Positions 1 through 6,856 of a stretch of 7,359 bases of DNA are shown here, one piece after another; position 1 is the first letter of the stretch; each line of letters begins with the position of its first letter. The stretch lies in contig CAMOHY010000104.1 of NCBI GenBank assembly GCA_946615495.1, positions 1 to 7,359 on the forward strand, given 5' to 3'. Under the pieces are notes generated by a model. That model had not been told where the DNA came from and searched no databases. It saw only the letters and a program-made list of their open reading frames with translations. The translations under genes were made by a program, and so were the position numbers. The stretch comes from an uncultured Clostridia bacterium (GTDB taxonomy: Bacteria; Bacillota; Clostridia; Christensenellales; Aristaeellaceae).

Positions 1-25
1 CCTGTTTCCGGTTTGGTTTCGCGTC

Positions 26-46
26 GCAAACCCGCAAGGGGTTTGC
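26..46. repeat. Short GC-containing hairpin
   Basis: GCAAACCC (26-33) and GGGTTTGC (39-46) form a perfect 8-base-pair stem with a 5-base loop. It lies beyond the 3' end of the VanW gene, about 70 bases past its stop on the minus strand. No U-run follows on either strand, so it is not a standard intrinsic terminator. It could stabilise a 3' end or be part of the same repeat unit as the neighbouring palindrome. Confidence 0.55.
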
Positions 47-56
47 TCCTGGTTCA

Positions 57-82
57 TATACTTTTCTGTACAGAAAAGTATA
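57..82. repeat. Perfect 26-base palindrome
   Basis: The half-site TATACTTTTCTGT is followed directly by its exact reverse complement, with the centre at TGTACA. The symmetry breaks at bases 56 and 83. It sits 34 bases beyond the VanW stop codon, in non-coding DNA. As RNA it would form a 13-pair hairpin with essentially no loop, which is unfavourable at the tip. On the plus strand a run of eight Ts (93-100) follows after about ten bases, which is too far for a normal terminator. A dispersed extragenic palindrome or a protein-binding site are both possible. Confidence 0.7.
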
Positions 83-115
83 CATTCTCATCTTTTTTTT
101 GCTTCCAGTTTCGGG

Positions 116-1693
116 TCAATTATACTCGATCACCTGCTGGATCATGGGATAATTGGAAGTGCACAGCCATTCCCGGCGGGTTTCGGCCCCGTTCTGGCGG
201 TAGATTTTATAGGTTTCCACCACATAGCCCGTGCGGGCTTTTTTCTTTTCCTGGGTGGAGCCGGGCTCAAGCAGCGGATTGTTTTCGTAAATGGGCTCGG
301 CGGGCGGATCGTAAACCGCGGTCAGCTGCGTGGTCAAATCAATGCTAACGCCTGGGCCCAGGGCGGCCCCATAAATTTCCACGGTGCACTGCCGCTGGCG
401 GTACCAGGCCACGATGAAGATGGGAGCGGCTTTATCGTTCCGAAACGAAAAATCCAGATTGGGCCAATTGACCGTGGCGTCCCGGCCCTTTTCCACGTAG
501 TTGCTGGGCCAGGTGTGGGGCGAACGGGCCAGAATGGTCATATCCGCCATGGCGGCGGCATTAAACAGCGTGCTGGACACCTGGCAAACCCCGCCGCCCA
601 CCTCGTCCACCGTGGCGCCGCCCGCAATGGCCGCGGCAGGCAGATAGCCCTTTTCCAGCGTGCGCTGGCCCGTGGCACGGTTAAAGGAAAAGGTTTCCCC
701 CGGCATTACGGCGGTGCCGTTGACGGCGGCGGCGGCCAGGCTGATATTGTTATTCCGGTTGGCGTCGGACGTAGTCTGGGTGGTATAGGTGGAAATAAGG
801 GAAAAGGAGCTCATCAATTCCGCCTTGGTCACCTTGGGCATAATGGGCTGGGTGGAGGCGGTAACGGTGCCGGTGTAGTTTTTCCGGTCCAGCTCGGCGG
901 CAATGCTGCGGTACAGTGCTTCCGCGTCCAGCCGGGCGCCCTGCTGGTCCTGGGTAAAGGTAAAGGCGCGGGTGGAAAAATCGAAGGTGGCCACCTGGGC
1001 GTCCACCGCCTCCCGATTCACCCGGTTTTCAATGACCCGCACCAGCTCCCACAGCTTTTCGCCGCTGTAGGTGACGTCCGTATACAGGTTCACAGGCGCT
1101 GTGACGGTGTGATACAAATACGCATAGCGGTATTCAAAGGGCGTTACAGAGGACGCGATGGTTTCCACGCTGCCCTGCCTGCCAACGGCATAGGCCGTGT
1201 CCAGCACCGATTGAATATTGCGTTCAAGCGGCAGTTCGTCGGGCGTGATGACCCAGGTTTGGCCATCCACCTGCACGGTGAGCCACAGCCCGCCGCCAGC
1301 GGCGGCGCTGCTCTTGAGCGCTTCCGCGGCCTGCGCCCGGCTCATGCCGCCGATATGCACGTTATCCACCAGCACGCCCTGAGCGAAGGTGTTTTGCCCC
1401 ACGATGGCCGCCTTTTGCCGGAAGGGCCGGTAAGCCTGGTACAAGGAAGAAATAAAATAGCCCATCAGACACAGCAGCGAAAAGCAGCTGAAGGCGACGA
1501 GCGCCCAAAAGGCCGTGTGCCGCTGCCGCCTGGGCGCGCCGCCCGCCGCCCAGCCGGGATTGATTTCTCCTTCCCCGTAAGCCGGCCCCGAACCGGAATA
1601 GGCGTCCTGCCGGGCGCGGTAGGCAACGGGCCGCTGGGGCTCGGCCGGATAGGCCGCCCGCATTTGCCGGTCATTTCCGTCGTTTTGAGGCAT
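116..1693 (-). CDS. VanW-domain membrane-anchored cell-wall protein
   Basis: This is a 525-residue protein of the VanW family (YoaR-like). Its exact biochemical role is unknown; the family is named after an accessory gene of vanB-type vancomycin clusters, but most members are not resistance genes. Visible layout: a hydrophilic Pro/Gly/Arg-rich cytoplasmic tail (1-58), one transmembrane helix (about 61-83), a region resembling the PG_binding_4 peptidoglycan-binding domain (about 115-290), the VanW domain (about 305-430) with GGGVCQVSSTLFNAA at 367-381 and GRDATVNWPNLDF at 403-415, and a C-terminal segment resembling a G5 domain (about 465-525, EPGST, ARTGYVVETYK). The topology puts nearly everything outside the cell. 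The start at 1693 is preferred over the ATG at 1720 because AAAGGCGG lies 7 bases before it, whereas the 1720 codon lies only about 9 bases after the predicted transcription start and has no ribosome binding site. A strong promoter lies at 1736-1764. It is probably a housekeeping wall protein rather than a resistance determinant, since no van ligase or sensor genes are adjacent. Confidence 0.9.
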   Translation of the reverse strand: MPQNDGNDRQMRAAYPAEPQRPVAYRARQDAYSGSGPAYGEGEINPGWAAGGAPRRQRHTAFWALVAFSCFSLLCLMGYFISSLYQAYRPFRQKAAIVGQNTFAQGVLVDNVHIGGMSRAQAAEALKSSAAAGGGLWLTVQVDGQTWVITPDELPLERNIQSVLDTAYAVGRQGSVETIASSVTPFEYRYAYLYHTVTAPVNLYTDVTYSGEKLWELVRVIENRVNREAVDAQVATFDFSTRAFTFTQDQQGARLDAEALYRSIAAELDRKNYTGTVTASTQPIMPKVTKAELMSSFSLISTYTTQTTSDANRNNNISLAAAAVNGTAVMPGETFSFNRATGQRTLEKGYLPAAAIAGGATVDEVGGGVCQVSSTLFNAAAMADMTILARSPHTWPSNYVEKGRDATVNWPNLDFSFRNDKAAPIFIVAWYRQRQCTVEIYGAALGPGVSIDLTTQLTAVYDPPAEPIYENNPLLEPGSTQEKKKARTGYVVETYKIYRQNGAETRREWLCTSNYPMIQQVIEYN

Positions 1694-1700
1694 TATCAAA

Positions 1701-1708
1701 CCGCCTTT
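1701..1708 (-). promoter_or_regulatory. Ribosome binding site of the VanW gene (decides start)
   Basis: The minus strand reads AAAGGCGG, 7 bases upstream of the ATG at 1693. This supports the shorter protein over the one beginning at 1720. Confidence 0.7.
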
Positions 1709-1735
1709 CGCAGTAAACATACCAAATTCTATTAT

Positions 1736-1764
1736 ATTCTAAAAGAGAACCGTTTATTTGTCAA
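1736..1764 (-). promoter_or_regulatory. Sigma-A-type promoter of the VanW gene
   Basis: On the minus strand there is a perfect -35 hexamer TTGACA (1759-1764), a 17-base spacer, and a -10 hexamer TAGAAT (1736-1741, five of six matches). Transcription would start near 1729, giving a leader of about 36 bases before the ATG at 1693. It lies between the glycosylase stop (1788) and the VanW gene. No terminator hairpin separates the two genes, so read-through from the upstream operon is also possible. Confidence 0.8.
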
Positions 1765-1787
1765 CGGCATGAGGAAATATTTACAAT

Positions 1788-2477
1788 TCAGCCTTTCCGG
1801 CGCAGCGTTTTCAAATAAGCCTTGTGTTCCTCCGGAACGCGGTAGCTTTCCAAAGCTTTTTGGATGGTTTTGTTATGCGTCCATTCATCCAGACGGCGCT
1901 GCTGCAAATAAGGCAGGGCGGCGTCATACTGCTTGGCCAGGGCCGTGGCGAAATACCAGGCCGCCATCATGCGGATATAGTATTCCTCCGACTGGACAGC
2001 GGCGGCCCACTCCAGGAAGGAAGGCTCAAAGCGCTCATCCAAATAATGCTGCATCAGCATGCCCAGGCCAAAGCGCACGGTATAGGTACGGCTGGAATGA
2101 AGCCATTTCTGAATATATTCCAGCAGATCGGCCAAGTGCTTTTTGAACGCCTTGGGCGACATCTGGTCGCAGGTGGCCCAATTATCCACATATGGCAAAA
2201 ACACTTCCACCAGGGCGATGCACCGGGAAAAATCCTTTTCCTCGGAAAGCAAAAAGGCATGCAGCTGGTTTTCATCAAAATATCGGTGGGGCAGCGCTTG
2301 AAGAAAGGCGTCCCCTTCACCGCTTTTCACCATTTCCCTGGCAAGCCTTCTTAATTCCGGCGTGCGCACGCCGATGAAGGAATCGGGATCAACGTTGGGA
2401 ATCAGTTTTTTCTGAAATTCCGCGTAAGGCTGATCCTGCATCGCAAACATGCGCACGCGGATTTCCTGTTCTGTCAT
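1788..2477 (-). CDS. AlkD-type DNA alkylation repair glycosylase
   Basis: This 229-residue protein belongs to the HEAT-like-repeat DNA glycosylase family (COG4912, AlkD). The family removes alkylated purines, including bulky and cationic N3/N7 adducts, to begin base-excision repair without flipping the base. The length matches the family (about 220-240). The residues known to matter in Bacillus cereus AlkD (Trp109, Asp113, Arg148, Trp187) line up with Trp100 and Asp104 (in VDNWATCD), Arg135 (in TYTVRFGLGML) and Trp174 (in YYIRMMAAWYF). The Arg-to-Trp spacing of 39 is the same in both, so the active site appears complete. The start at 2477 has AGGAG 9 bases upstream. The longer reading from 2507 lacks a ribosome binding site and would run into the preceding gene. 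The gene is third in a tight operon after the ABC-F and GNAT genes, 16 bases behind the latter's stop. A member acting on other lesions cannot be excluded. Confidence 0.9.
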   Translation of the reverse strand: MTEQEIRVRMFAMQDQPYAEFQKKLIPNVDPDSFIGVRTPELRRLAREMVKSGEGDAFLQALPHRYFDENQLHAFLLSEEKDFSRCIALVEVFLPYVDNWATCDQMSPKAFKKHLADLLEYIQKWLHSSRTYTVRFGLGMLMQHYLDERFEPSFLEWAAAVQSEEYYIRMMAAWYFATALAKQYDAALPYLQQRRLDEWTHNKTIQKALESYRVPEEHKAYLKTLRRKG

Positions 2478-2486
2478 GACTCCGTA

Positions 2487-2491
2487 CTCCT
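2487..2491 (-). promoter_or_regulatory. Ribosome binding site of the AlkD-type gene (decides start)
   Basis: The minus strand reads AGGAG, 9 bases before the ATG at 2477 and inside the intergenic gap after the GNAT stop (2494). The in-frame ATG at 2507 has no such site. Confidence 0.7.
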
Positions 2492-2493
2492 GT

Positions 2494-3018
2494 TTATGAA
2501 AAATCAATAAAGTCCGAAGGCGTTAATTCATAATCCACGGCGGATTGCTTCCGCCCCAGCTGATCCGTCCAGGAATCGCGCCGAACGCCGGTTTTTCGGA
2601 AGCCCAGTTTTTCATACACATGCTGGGCCCGAAGATTATTCAAATTCGTATCCAAAATGATCTTTTTACAGCCGCGGCCATACAGCTCCCGGATCAGCAT
2701 ACTCAGCGCCCGGCGGCCCAAGCCCCGCTCCTGATAGACCGCTTCGCAGATTTTGACGCCTATTTCCGCGATGGGCCCTTCCAGCATCGTATAGCTCATT
2801 TCGCCGATGGGTTTCCCCTGCCATTCCAGGATCAGCCGCCTGCGCCCATCATCCCGATCCGTTTTCAGCGATTCTGTGATTTCCTCGGCTGTGATCCCCA
2901 ACCCCAGCGGGAATCCGGCGTGCGCCATTACGCTGCCGTCGTTCCACCAGCGGGCTAATTGGGCCGCGTCCCTTGCTTCAGCGTTTCTGATGCGCAGGCT
3001 ATTTTTTTCCAAATTCAT
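2494..3018 (-). CDS. GNAT-family N-acetyltransferase
   Basis: This 174-residue acetyltransferase transfers the acetyl group of acetyl-CoA to an amine. The acetyl-CoA pyrophosphate-binding loop QERGLG is at 96-101, followed by the helix RRALSMLIREL. The Asn-rich NLNNLRAQHVYEKLGF segment (125-140) is the usual motif-B helix leading into a conserved loop. The N-terminal WWNDGSVMAHAGFP (24-37) resembles a GNAT subgroup with similarity to aminoglycoside 6'-N-acetyltransferases and to ribosomal-protein acetyltransferases. The substrate cannot be told from sequence. The ATG at 3018 lies 12 bases after the ABC-F stop. Its ribosome binding site is poor (GAG 8 bases away, a better GGGGAG about 15 bases away), so it may rely on translational coupling to the ABC-F gene. 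The last residues are followed by the AlkD-type gene after 16 bases. A resistance role is possible given the ABC-F neighbour but is only inference. Confidence 0.88.
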   Translation of the reverse strand: MNLEKNSLRIRNAEARDAAQLARWWNDGSVMAHAGFPLGLGITAEEITESLKTDRDDGRRRLILEWQGKPIGEMSYTMLEGPIAEIGVKICEAVYQERGLGRRALSMLIRELYGRGCKKIILDTNLNNLRAQHVYEKLGFRKTGVRRDSWTDQLGRKQSAVDYELTPSDFIDFS

Positions 3019-3030
3019 ATTGTTTTCTCG

Positions 3031-4959
3031 TTACTCCCCAGTCGCTTCGCTCAGCGCTTCCTCCGCCGCCTCCCAGTCGGAATAGGCCTGGGCCAGGGCG
3101 TCCTTTAGGCGCTGGTATTCCCTGGCTGCGGCGGCGGCCTTTTCCGGCACGGAATACACTTCGGGGGCGGCCATTTTTTCTTCGTGGCGGGCGATGGCTT
3201 CCTCCGTGTCCCCCACCGCCTGCTCCGCCCGCTTTACATTTTCCTTCAGCGCCTTCAATTGCTCCTTGGCCAGGCGCAGCTTTTTCTTTTCCTTTCCCGC
3301 CTCGGTGCGGGTCATATCCAGGAATCGGGGGTCCTGGCCCTGCTGGGCCATTTCCCATTGCAGCCTGGCCTGATAATCGTCAAAATTGCCCAGGTATTCC
3401 TTCAGCCCATCCTCGGACAGCACCACCACCTTGGTGGCGAACCGGTTGATGAAATAGCGGTCATGGGACACGGCCAAAATGGTGCCCTCAAAATTCTCCA
3501 GCGCGTCCTCCAGCACTTCGCGGCTGTCCATGTCCAAGTGGTTGGTGGGTTCGTCCAGGAGCAGAAAATTATCTTTCCTGAGCATCAGCTTGGTCAGCGC
3601 CACCCGGCCCTTTTCGCCGCCGGACAGGGTATGGATGGGCATGAACACATCCTCCCCCGTAAACAAAAACAAGCCCAGCGCGCCCCGCACCTCGCTTTGC
3701 TCCATGCGGGGGAAAGCGTCCCACACCTCGTCCAGCACGGTCTTTTGCGGATGCAGGCTTTCCTGCTTCTGGTCATAATACCCCATATCCACATTGGCGC
3801 CCCAGCGGACCGCCCCCGCGTCCGGCGTCTCTTCCCCGACCAGGCACTTGAGCAGGGTGGATTTGCCGATGCCGTTGGGGCCCAGCAGGGCCACCCGGTC
3901 GCCCGAACGCAAATGCAGATTCACATTTTGAAACAATGTTCTATCCCCGAAGGATTTGCTGTAATCCTTAATGAACAGCACGTCGTCCCCCGTGCGGCGC
4001 TTGGCCTGGAAGCGGAAGCGCACCTGATGCTCGTCCTCCGGCCGCTCCAGCCGCTCCACCTTTTCCAGCCGTTTTTCCCGGCTTTCCGCCGCGCGGATGG
4101 ATTTTTCCCGGTTGAAGGATTTGTACCGGGCAATGATGGCTTCCTCCCGCGCGATCATTTTCTGCTGCTGCTCCCAGGCCCGCATGCGGATTTCAAAGCG
4201 CTCGGCCCGCTGGGTCATATAAGAGGAATAATTGCCCTCGTACTGCTCCAGGGTGCCCAGCAGCAATTCCGAAATATGCGTGCACACATGGTCCAGAAAA
4301 TAGCGGTCATGGCTCACCACCAGCAGCGTGCCCCGATAATCGGCCAAATAATGCTCCAGCCAGTCCAGGGCCTGCAAATCCAAATGGTTGGTGGGCTCGT
4401 CCAGCAGCAAAAGATCCGGCTTTTGCAAAAGCAGCCGGGCCAGGCAGAGGCGGGTCAGTTCACCGCCGGACAAAAGCCTGGCGGGCTGGCCGTACTGCTC
4501 CTTCGTAAAGCCCAAGCCAGATAACACGCCCTGGATGGAGGATTTCCAGGCGTAGCCGTCCGCCTTTTCAAAGGCGTCGTTCAGCCGCGCGTAGGTGTCC
4601 CCCAGGCGCTTAAGCTCCACTTCGCTGGCGCTGGCCATCTGCGCTTCCAGGGCGCGCAGCTTTTCCTCCATGGCGAACACGGGCTCAAACACCTGCTTGA
4701 GCTCCTCAAACACGGTGCTGTCGCCCTGCACGGCGTACTGCTGCTCCATATAGCCGATACGGATGCCCTTCATGAGCGAAATCGTTCCGCCGTCCTCATG
4801 CTCCTGCCCGGCCAGGATTTTCAGCAGCGTGGTTTTCCCGCAGCCGTTTACGCCCACCAGGCCCATGCGCTGGCGGTCCTGCAAAACGAGGTTCACATCC
4901 TTGAGCACCACGTTGCCGCCAAAGGCTTTTTTCAGGTTTTGTATGGTTAAAATAATCAT
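3031..4959 (-). CDS. ABC-F family ATPase, YdiF-like
   Basis: This 642-residue soluble protein has two ABC ATPase domains and no membrane segments, so it is an ABC-F translation factor and not a transporter. ABC-F proteins bind the ribosomal E site; some rescue stalled ribosomes or displace antibiotics. Domain 1: Walker A GVNGCGKTT (36-44), an arm-like insertion (about 75-150), signature LSGGE (163-167), Walker B with catalytic Glu188 in LLLLDEPTNHLD, switch His217. The charged interdomain linker (about 240-325) is the P-site tRNA interaction region. Domain 2: Walker A GPNGIGKST (360-368), LSGGE (445-449), Glu470 in LLLDEPTNHLD, switch His499. The C-terminal tail (about 553-640) is a Lys/Glu/Ala-rich coiled coil. 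Both ATP sites look intact. The length and tail fit Bacillus YdiF-type proteins. CGGAG lies 7 bases before the ATG. It starts the ABC-F/GNAT/AlkD operon and lies just after the secG terminator. Whether it confers drug resistance is undetermined. Confidence 0.95.
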   Translation of the reverse strand: MIILTIQNLKKAFGGNVVLKDVNLVLQDRQRMGLVGVNGCGKTTLLKILAGQEHEDGGTISLMKGIRIGYMEQQYAVQGDSTVFEELKQVFEPVFAMEEKLRALEAQMASASEVELKRLGDTYARLNDAFEKADGYAWKSSIQGVLSGLGFTKEQYGQPARLLSGGELTRLCLARLLLQKPDLLLLDEPTNHLDLQALDWLEHYLADYRGTLLVVSHDRYFLDHVCTHISELLLGTLEQYEGNYSSYMTQRAERFEIRMRAWEQQQKMIAREEAIIARYKSFNREKSIRAAESREKRLEKVERLERPEDEHQVRFRFQAKRRTGDDVLFIKDYSKSFGDRTLFQNVNLHLRSGDRVALLGPNGIGKSTLLKCLVGEETPDAGAVRWGANVDMGYYDQKQESLHPQKTVLDEVWDAFPRMEQSEVRGALGLFLFTGEDVFMPIHTLSGGEKGRVALTKLMLRKDNFLLLDEPTNHLDMDSREVLEDALENFEGTILAVSHDRYFINRFATKVVVLSEDGLKEYLGNFDDYQARLQWEMAQQGQDPRFLDMTRTEAGKEKKKLRLAKEQLKALKENVKRAEQAVGDTEEAIARHEEKMAAPEVYSVPEKAAAAAREYQRLKDALAQAYSDWEAAEEALSEATGE

Positions 4960-4984
4960 GCAAATACTCCGACAAATGATTTAC

Positions 4985-5019
4985 GCAAAGAAAGGGCTGA
5001 CAAACTCTTTGCCAGCCCT
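4985..5019 (-). terminator. Intrinsic terminator after secG
   Basis: On the minus strand a 12-pair stem (outer arms AGGGCTG and CAGCCCT, inner GCAAA and TTTGT, one G-T wobble) closes a 3-base GAG loop at 4993-5019 and is followed by TTCTTTGC. It begins 30 bases after the secG stop and ends about 25 bases before the ABC-F start codon. It should separate secG from the ABC-F operon at least partly. The T-run is interrupted by a C, so termination may be incomplete. The ABC-F gene shows no convincing promoter between this structure and its ATG. Confidence 0.8.
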
Positions 5020-5049
5020 GTGCCAGAACCCGGTAAACGCCTGCGCAGC

Positions 5050-5286
5050 TTACGCCACGATCAGCATCACGATGGCCAGCACCACAAACACGATGGAGGA
5101 AATCTTGGTCGCGTTGGACAGCTTGCCTTCCAAGGTGTTGTTCTTATTCTTTCCAAAGAAGGTGTCGCTGCCGCCGGTCAGCGCGCCCATGCCATCGGTA
5201 TCGCTGGACTGCATCAGAACCGTAACGATCATAACCAACGCGGCAATCACCATCAGAATGTTCAGAATAACTTCAATAGCGCTCAT
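5050..5286 (-). CDS. secG: Preprotein translocase subunit SecG
   Basis: This 78-residue inner-membrane protein is the small accessory subunit of the SecYEG protein-export channel. It has two transmembrane helices (about 4-23 and 60-77) joined by a loop with the family features LMQSSDTDGMGALTGG (24-39) and DTFFGK (41-46), a Gly/Ser-rich stretch typical of SecG. The length is normal. A very strong ribosome binding site, AAGGAGG, lies 9 bases before the ATG. It has its own promoter (5320-5348) and a terminator just downstream, so it is probably transcribed mostly alone. In many Firmicutes secG sits beside rnr and smpB; here it is next to an ABC-F gene instead. Confidence 0.95.
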   Translation of the reverse strand: MSAIEVILNILMVIAALVMIVTVLMQSSDTDGMGALTGGSDTFFGKNKNNTLEGKLSNATKISSIVFVVLAIVMLIVA

Positions 5287-5319
5287 GAGTTTGTCCCTCC
5301 TTGATGTAACACAGCATGT

Positions 5320-5348
5320 ATTCTAACACACCCTTGAAAAAAATACAA
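5320..5348 (-). promoter_or_regulatory. Sigma-A-type promoter of secG
   Basis: The minus strand has TTGTAT (-35, 5343-5348, four of six matches), a 17-base spacer, and TAGAAT (-10, 5320-5325, five of six). The expected transcription start is near 5313, giving a leader of about 27 bases that contains the strong ribosome binding site. It lies in the 116-base gap after the MATE gene. Confidence 0.7.
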
Positions 5349-5402
5349 GCGTTCAGGGAAAAAATAGTGGCAGATTCCGCAATTTTTCTTTCTTTTTTCG
5401 GT

Positions 5403-6791
5403 TTATGCCTCATTTTCCCGCCGGATTCCGGTCTGGTCCTTCTTCCAGCGGCCGCTGAACACGAACCAGCCCGTAAGCAAAATGCCCGCCACGGTGGCCG
5501 CGGGGCCGGCCAGGCCGATGCCCATCAGCCCCCAGCCCAGCGCGGAGCCAAACAGCACGGCCACGGGAATGCGCAAAAGCAAGGAGGAAAGAGAGGCGCT
5601 GAGCAGCGTAAACTTGGTGTGTCCCGCGCCCATGATGAGGCCGTTGAAGCAGAATTGGATGGGCACCAGCAGGTAATCGAAGCTGAACGTGCGCATATAT
5701 TCCACGCCGTGGCCGATCACTTCTTCATAGGGGCTGAAAACGCCGATGATGGGGCCGGGGAACAATTGCACGGCGGCGAACACCACCGCGGAAATGGCCA
5801 TGGCGATGCCGATGCCAACGCCCAGGCTCTTTTTCGCCCGGTCATACTGGCCCGCGCCGATATTCTGGGCCGCAAAGGCGCTCACCGAGGAGCTCATGGC
5901 CACGGCGGGCAAAATGGCGAAGGAATTGAACTTGCCCACCACGCCCACGGCGGCGGAGGCCGTGGCCCCGCCGATGCCGTTGACCAGGGCGGTCATGACC
6001 AGGAAGGAAATATTCACAATGATGCTCTGCACGGAAGAGGGAATGCCCAGCTTCACCATCAGATTCATCTTTTCCTTCTGAATGCGGAAGGAACGGGGCT
6101 TAAAATCAAAAATGAATTTGTTCCGGCTCAAATACCAAGCCGCCAGCATCAGGCTTACCGCCTGGGCGATCACCGTGGCCCACGCCGCGCCCGCGGCGCC
6201 CAGGCCCAGGCCCTTTACGAACCATAAATCCAGCACGATGTTGACAACACAGGCGATGAACACAAAGATGAGGGGACGGACCGAATCGCCCAGGCCGCGC
6301 TGAATGGAGGAAATGGCGTTGTAGCCAAAGATGAACAGCGTGCCGCTCAGGCAAATCATCAGGTAGGTTTTGGCGTGCTCAAAGGCCTCCGCCGGGGTTT
6401 CCAGCAAATGCAGGATGGCGTCGGAAAAAATCATCATCACCGCCATCAGCGCCAAGCCCACGATGCCCATCAGGGTAAACATGGTGCCCACCGTTTCCGA
6501 CGCGTCCTTTTGCCTGCGCGCGCCCACATACTGGCCCACCATCACCGTGCCGGACACCGTCAGGCCGCTCACCATCATGGCTACCAGGTTGGTGATTTGG
6601 CTGCCGATATTCACGCCGGACAGAATCTGGGCGCTGACGGCCGGGTCCGGATTGGCGTAATTGCCCACCACCAGCATGTCCACCGCGCCGTAGAGCGCCT
6701 GAAGGATGTTGGAAAGCAAAAAGGGCATGGAAAAGGCGATCATGCCCTTGGCAATGGGCCCCTGGGTAAAGTCCCGCTGCGTGCTGCTCAT
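5403..6791 (-). CDS. MATE-family multidrug/metabolite efflux transporter
   Basis: This 462-residue integral membrane protein belongs to the MATE family (MatE domains, MOP superfamily), which exports cationic drugs, toxins or metabolites using a Na+ or H+ gradient. About twelve hydrophobic helices are visible, in two repeats of six. Typical motifs include PFLLSNILQALYGAVDMLVVG (TM1, from 23), VSGTVMVGQYVGARRQKDA (79-97) and, at the equivalent place in the second half, SAFAAQNIGAGQYDRAKK (304-321). The central loop with RNKFIFDFKPRSFRIQKEKM (223-242) joins the halves. The start at 6791 is chosen because GAGG lies 7 bases upstream and because the promoter at 6828-6856 lies downstream of the alternative ATG at 6884, so a longer protein could not be made from it. 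The C-terminus ends in a charged tail. No regulator gene such as marR lies beside it. The substrate is not predictable. Confidence 0.93.
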   Translation of the reverse strand: MSSTQRDFTQGPIAKGMIAFSMPFLLSNILQALYGAVDMLVVGNYANPDPAVSAQILSGVNIGSQITNLVAMMVSGLTVSGTVMVGQYVGARRQKDASETVGTMFTLMGIVGLALMAVMMIFSDAILHLLETPAEAFEHAKTYLMICLSGTLFIFGYNAISSIQRGLGDSVRPLIFVFIACVVNIVLDLWFVKGLGLGAAGAAWATVIAQAVSLMLAAWYLSRNKFIFDFKPRSFRIQKEKMNLMVKLGIPSSVQSIIVNISFLVMTALVNGIGGATASAAVGVVGKFNSFAILPAVAMSSSVSAFAAQNIGAGQYDRAKKSLGVGIGIAMAISAVVFAAVQLFPGPIIGVFSPYEEVIGHGVEYMRTFSFDYLLVPIQFCFNGLIMGAGHTKFTLLSASLSSLLLRIPVAVLFGSALGWGLMGIGLAGPAATVAGILLTGWFVFSGRWKKDQTGIRRENEA

Positions 6792-6797
6792 GGAATG

Positions 6798-6802
6798 ACC
6801 TC
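6798..6802 (-). promoter_or_regulatory. Ribosome binding site of the MATE gene (decides start)
   Basis: The minus strand reads GAGGT, 6 bases before the ATG at 6791. Together with the promoter position it rejects the in-frame ATG at 6884 as the start. Confidence 0.65.
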
Positions 6803-6827
6803 GCTTGTAAAAAGAATATACAGCTTC

Positions 6828-6856
6828 ATCATATATCACGAAACAAAAAATTACAA
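6828..6856 (-). promoter_or_regulatory. Sigma-A-type promoter of the MATE gene
   Basis: The minus strand has TTGTAA (-35, 6851-6856, four of six matches), a 17-base T-rich spacer, and TATGAT (-10, 6828-6833, five of six). Transcription would begin near 6821, leaving a leader of about 30 bases. Confidence 0.7.

Noticed and set aside
13..348. A 111-codon plus-strand open frame at the left edge
   Set aside because: It runs through the hairpin and palindrome and then antisense to the VanW C-terminus. It has no ribosome binding site and no family resemblance.
116..1693. A vancomycin-resistance cluster
   Set aside because: The VanW domain alone does not indicate resistance, and no ligase, dehydrogenase, dipeptidase or two-component genes are present in the window.
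515..2146. A 543-codon plus-strand open frame opposite the VanW and AlkD-type genes
   Set aside because: Its translation is low-complexity, Gly/His/Arg-rich, crosses the VanW promoter and intergenic gap, and resembles no family. It is a by-product of GC-rich codon use on the minus strand, where both genes are convincing.
3184..4524. A 446-codon plus-strand open frame opposite the ABC-F gene
   Set aside because: It is fully antisense to clear ABC-F motifs, has Gln/His/Leu-rich composition and no recognisable domain.
5350..5402. Possible MATE terminator
   Set aside because: The only hairpin (GCGG-AAT-CTGC on the minus strand) has four pairs including a wobble and is separated by four bases from a run of six Ts. 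It is too weak to call.
5316..6227. A 303-codon plus-strand open frame opposite the MATE gene
   Set aside because: Its His/Gly/Ala-rich translation is typical of antisense reading of a hydrophobic membrane-protein gene; the MATE protein is unmistakable.
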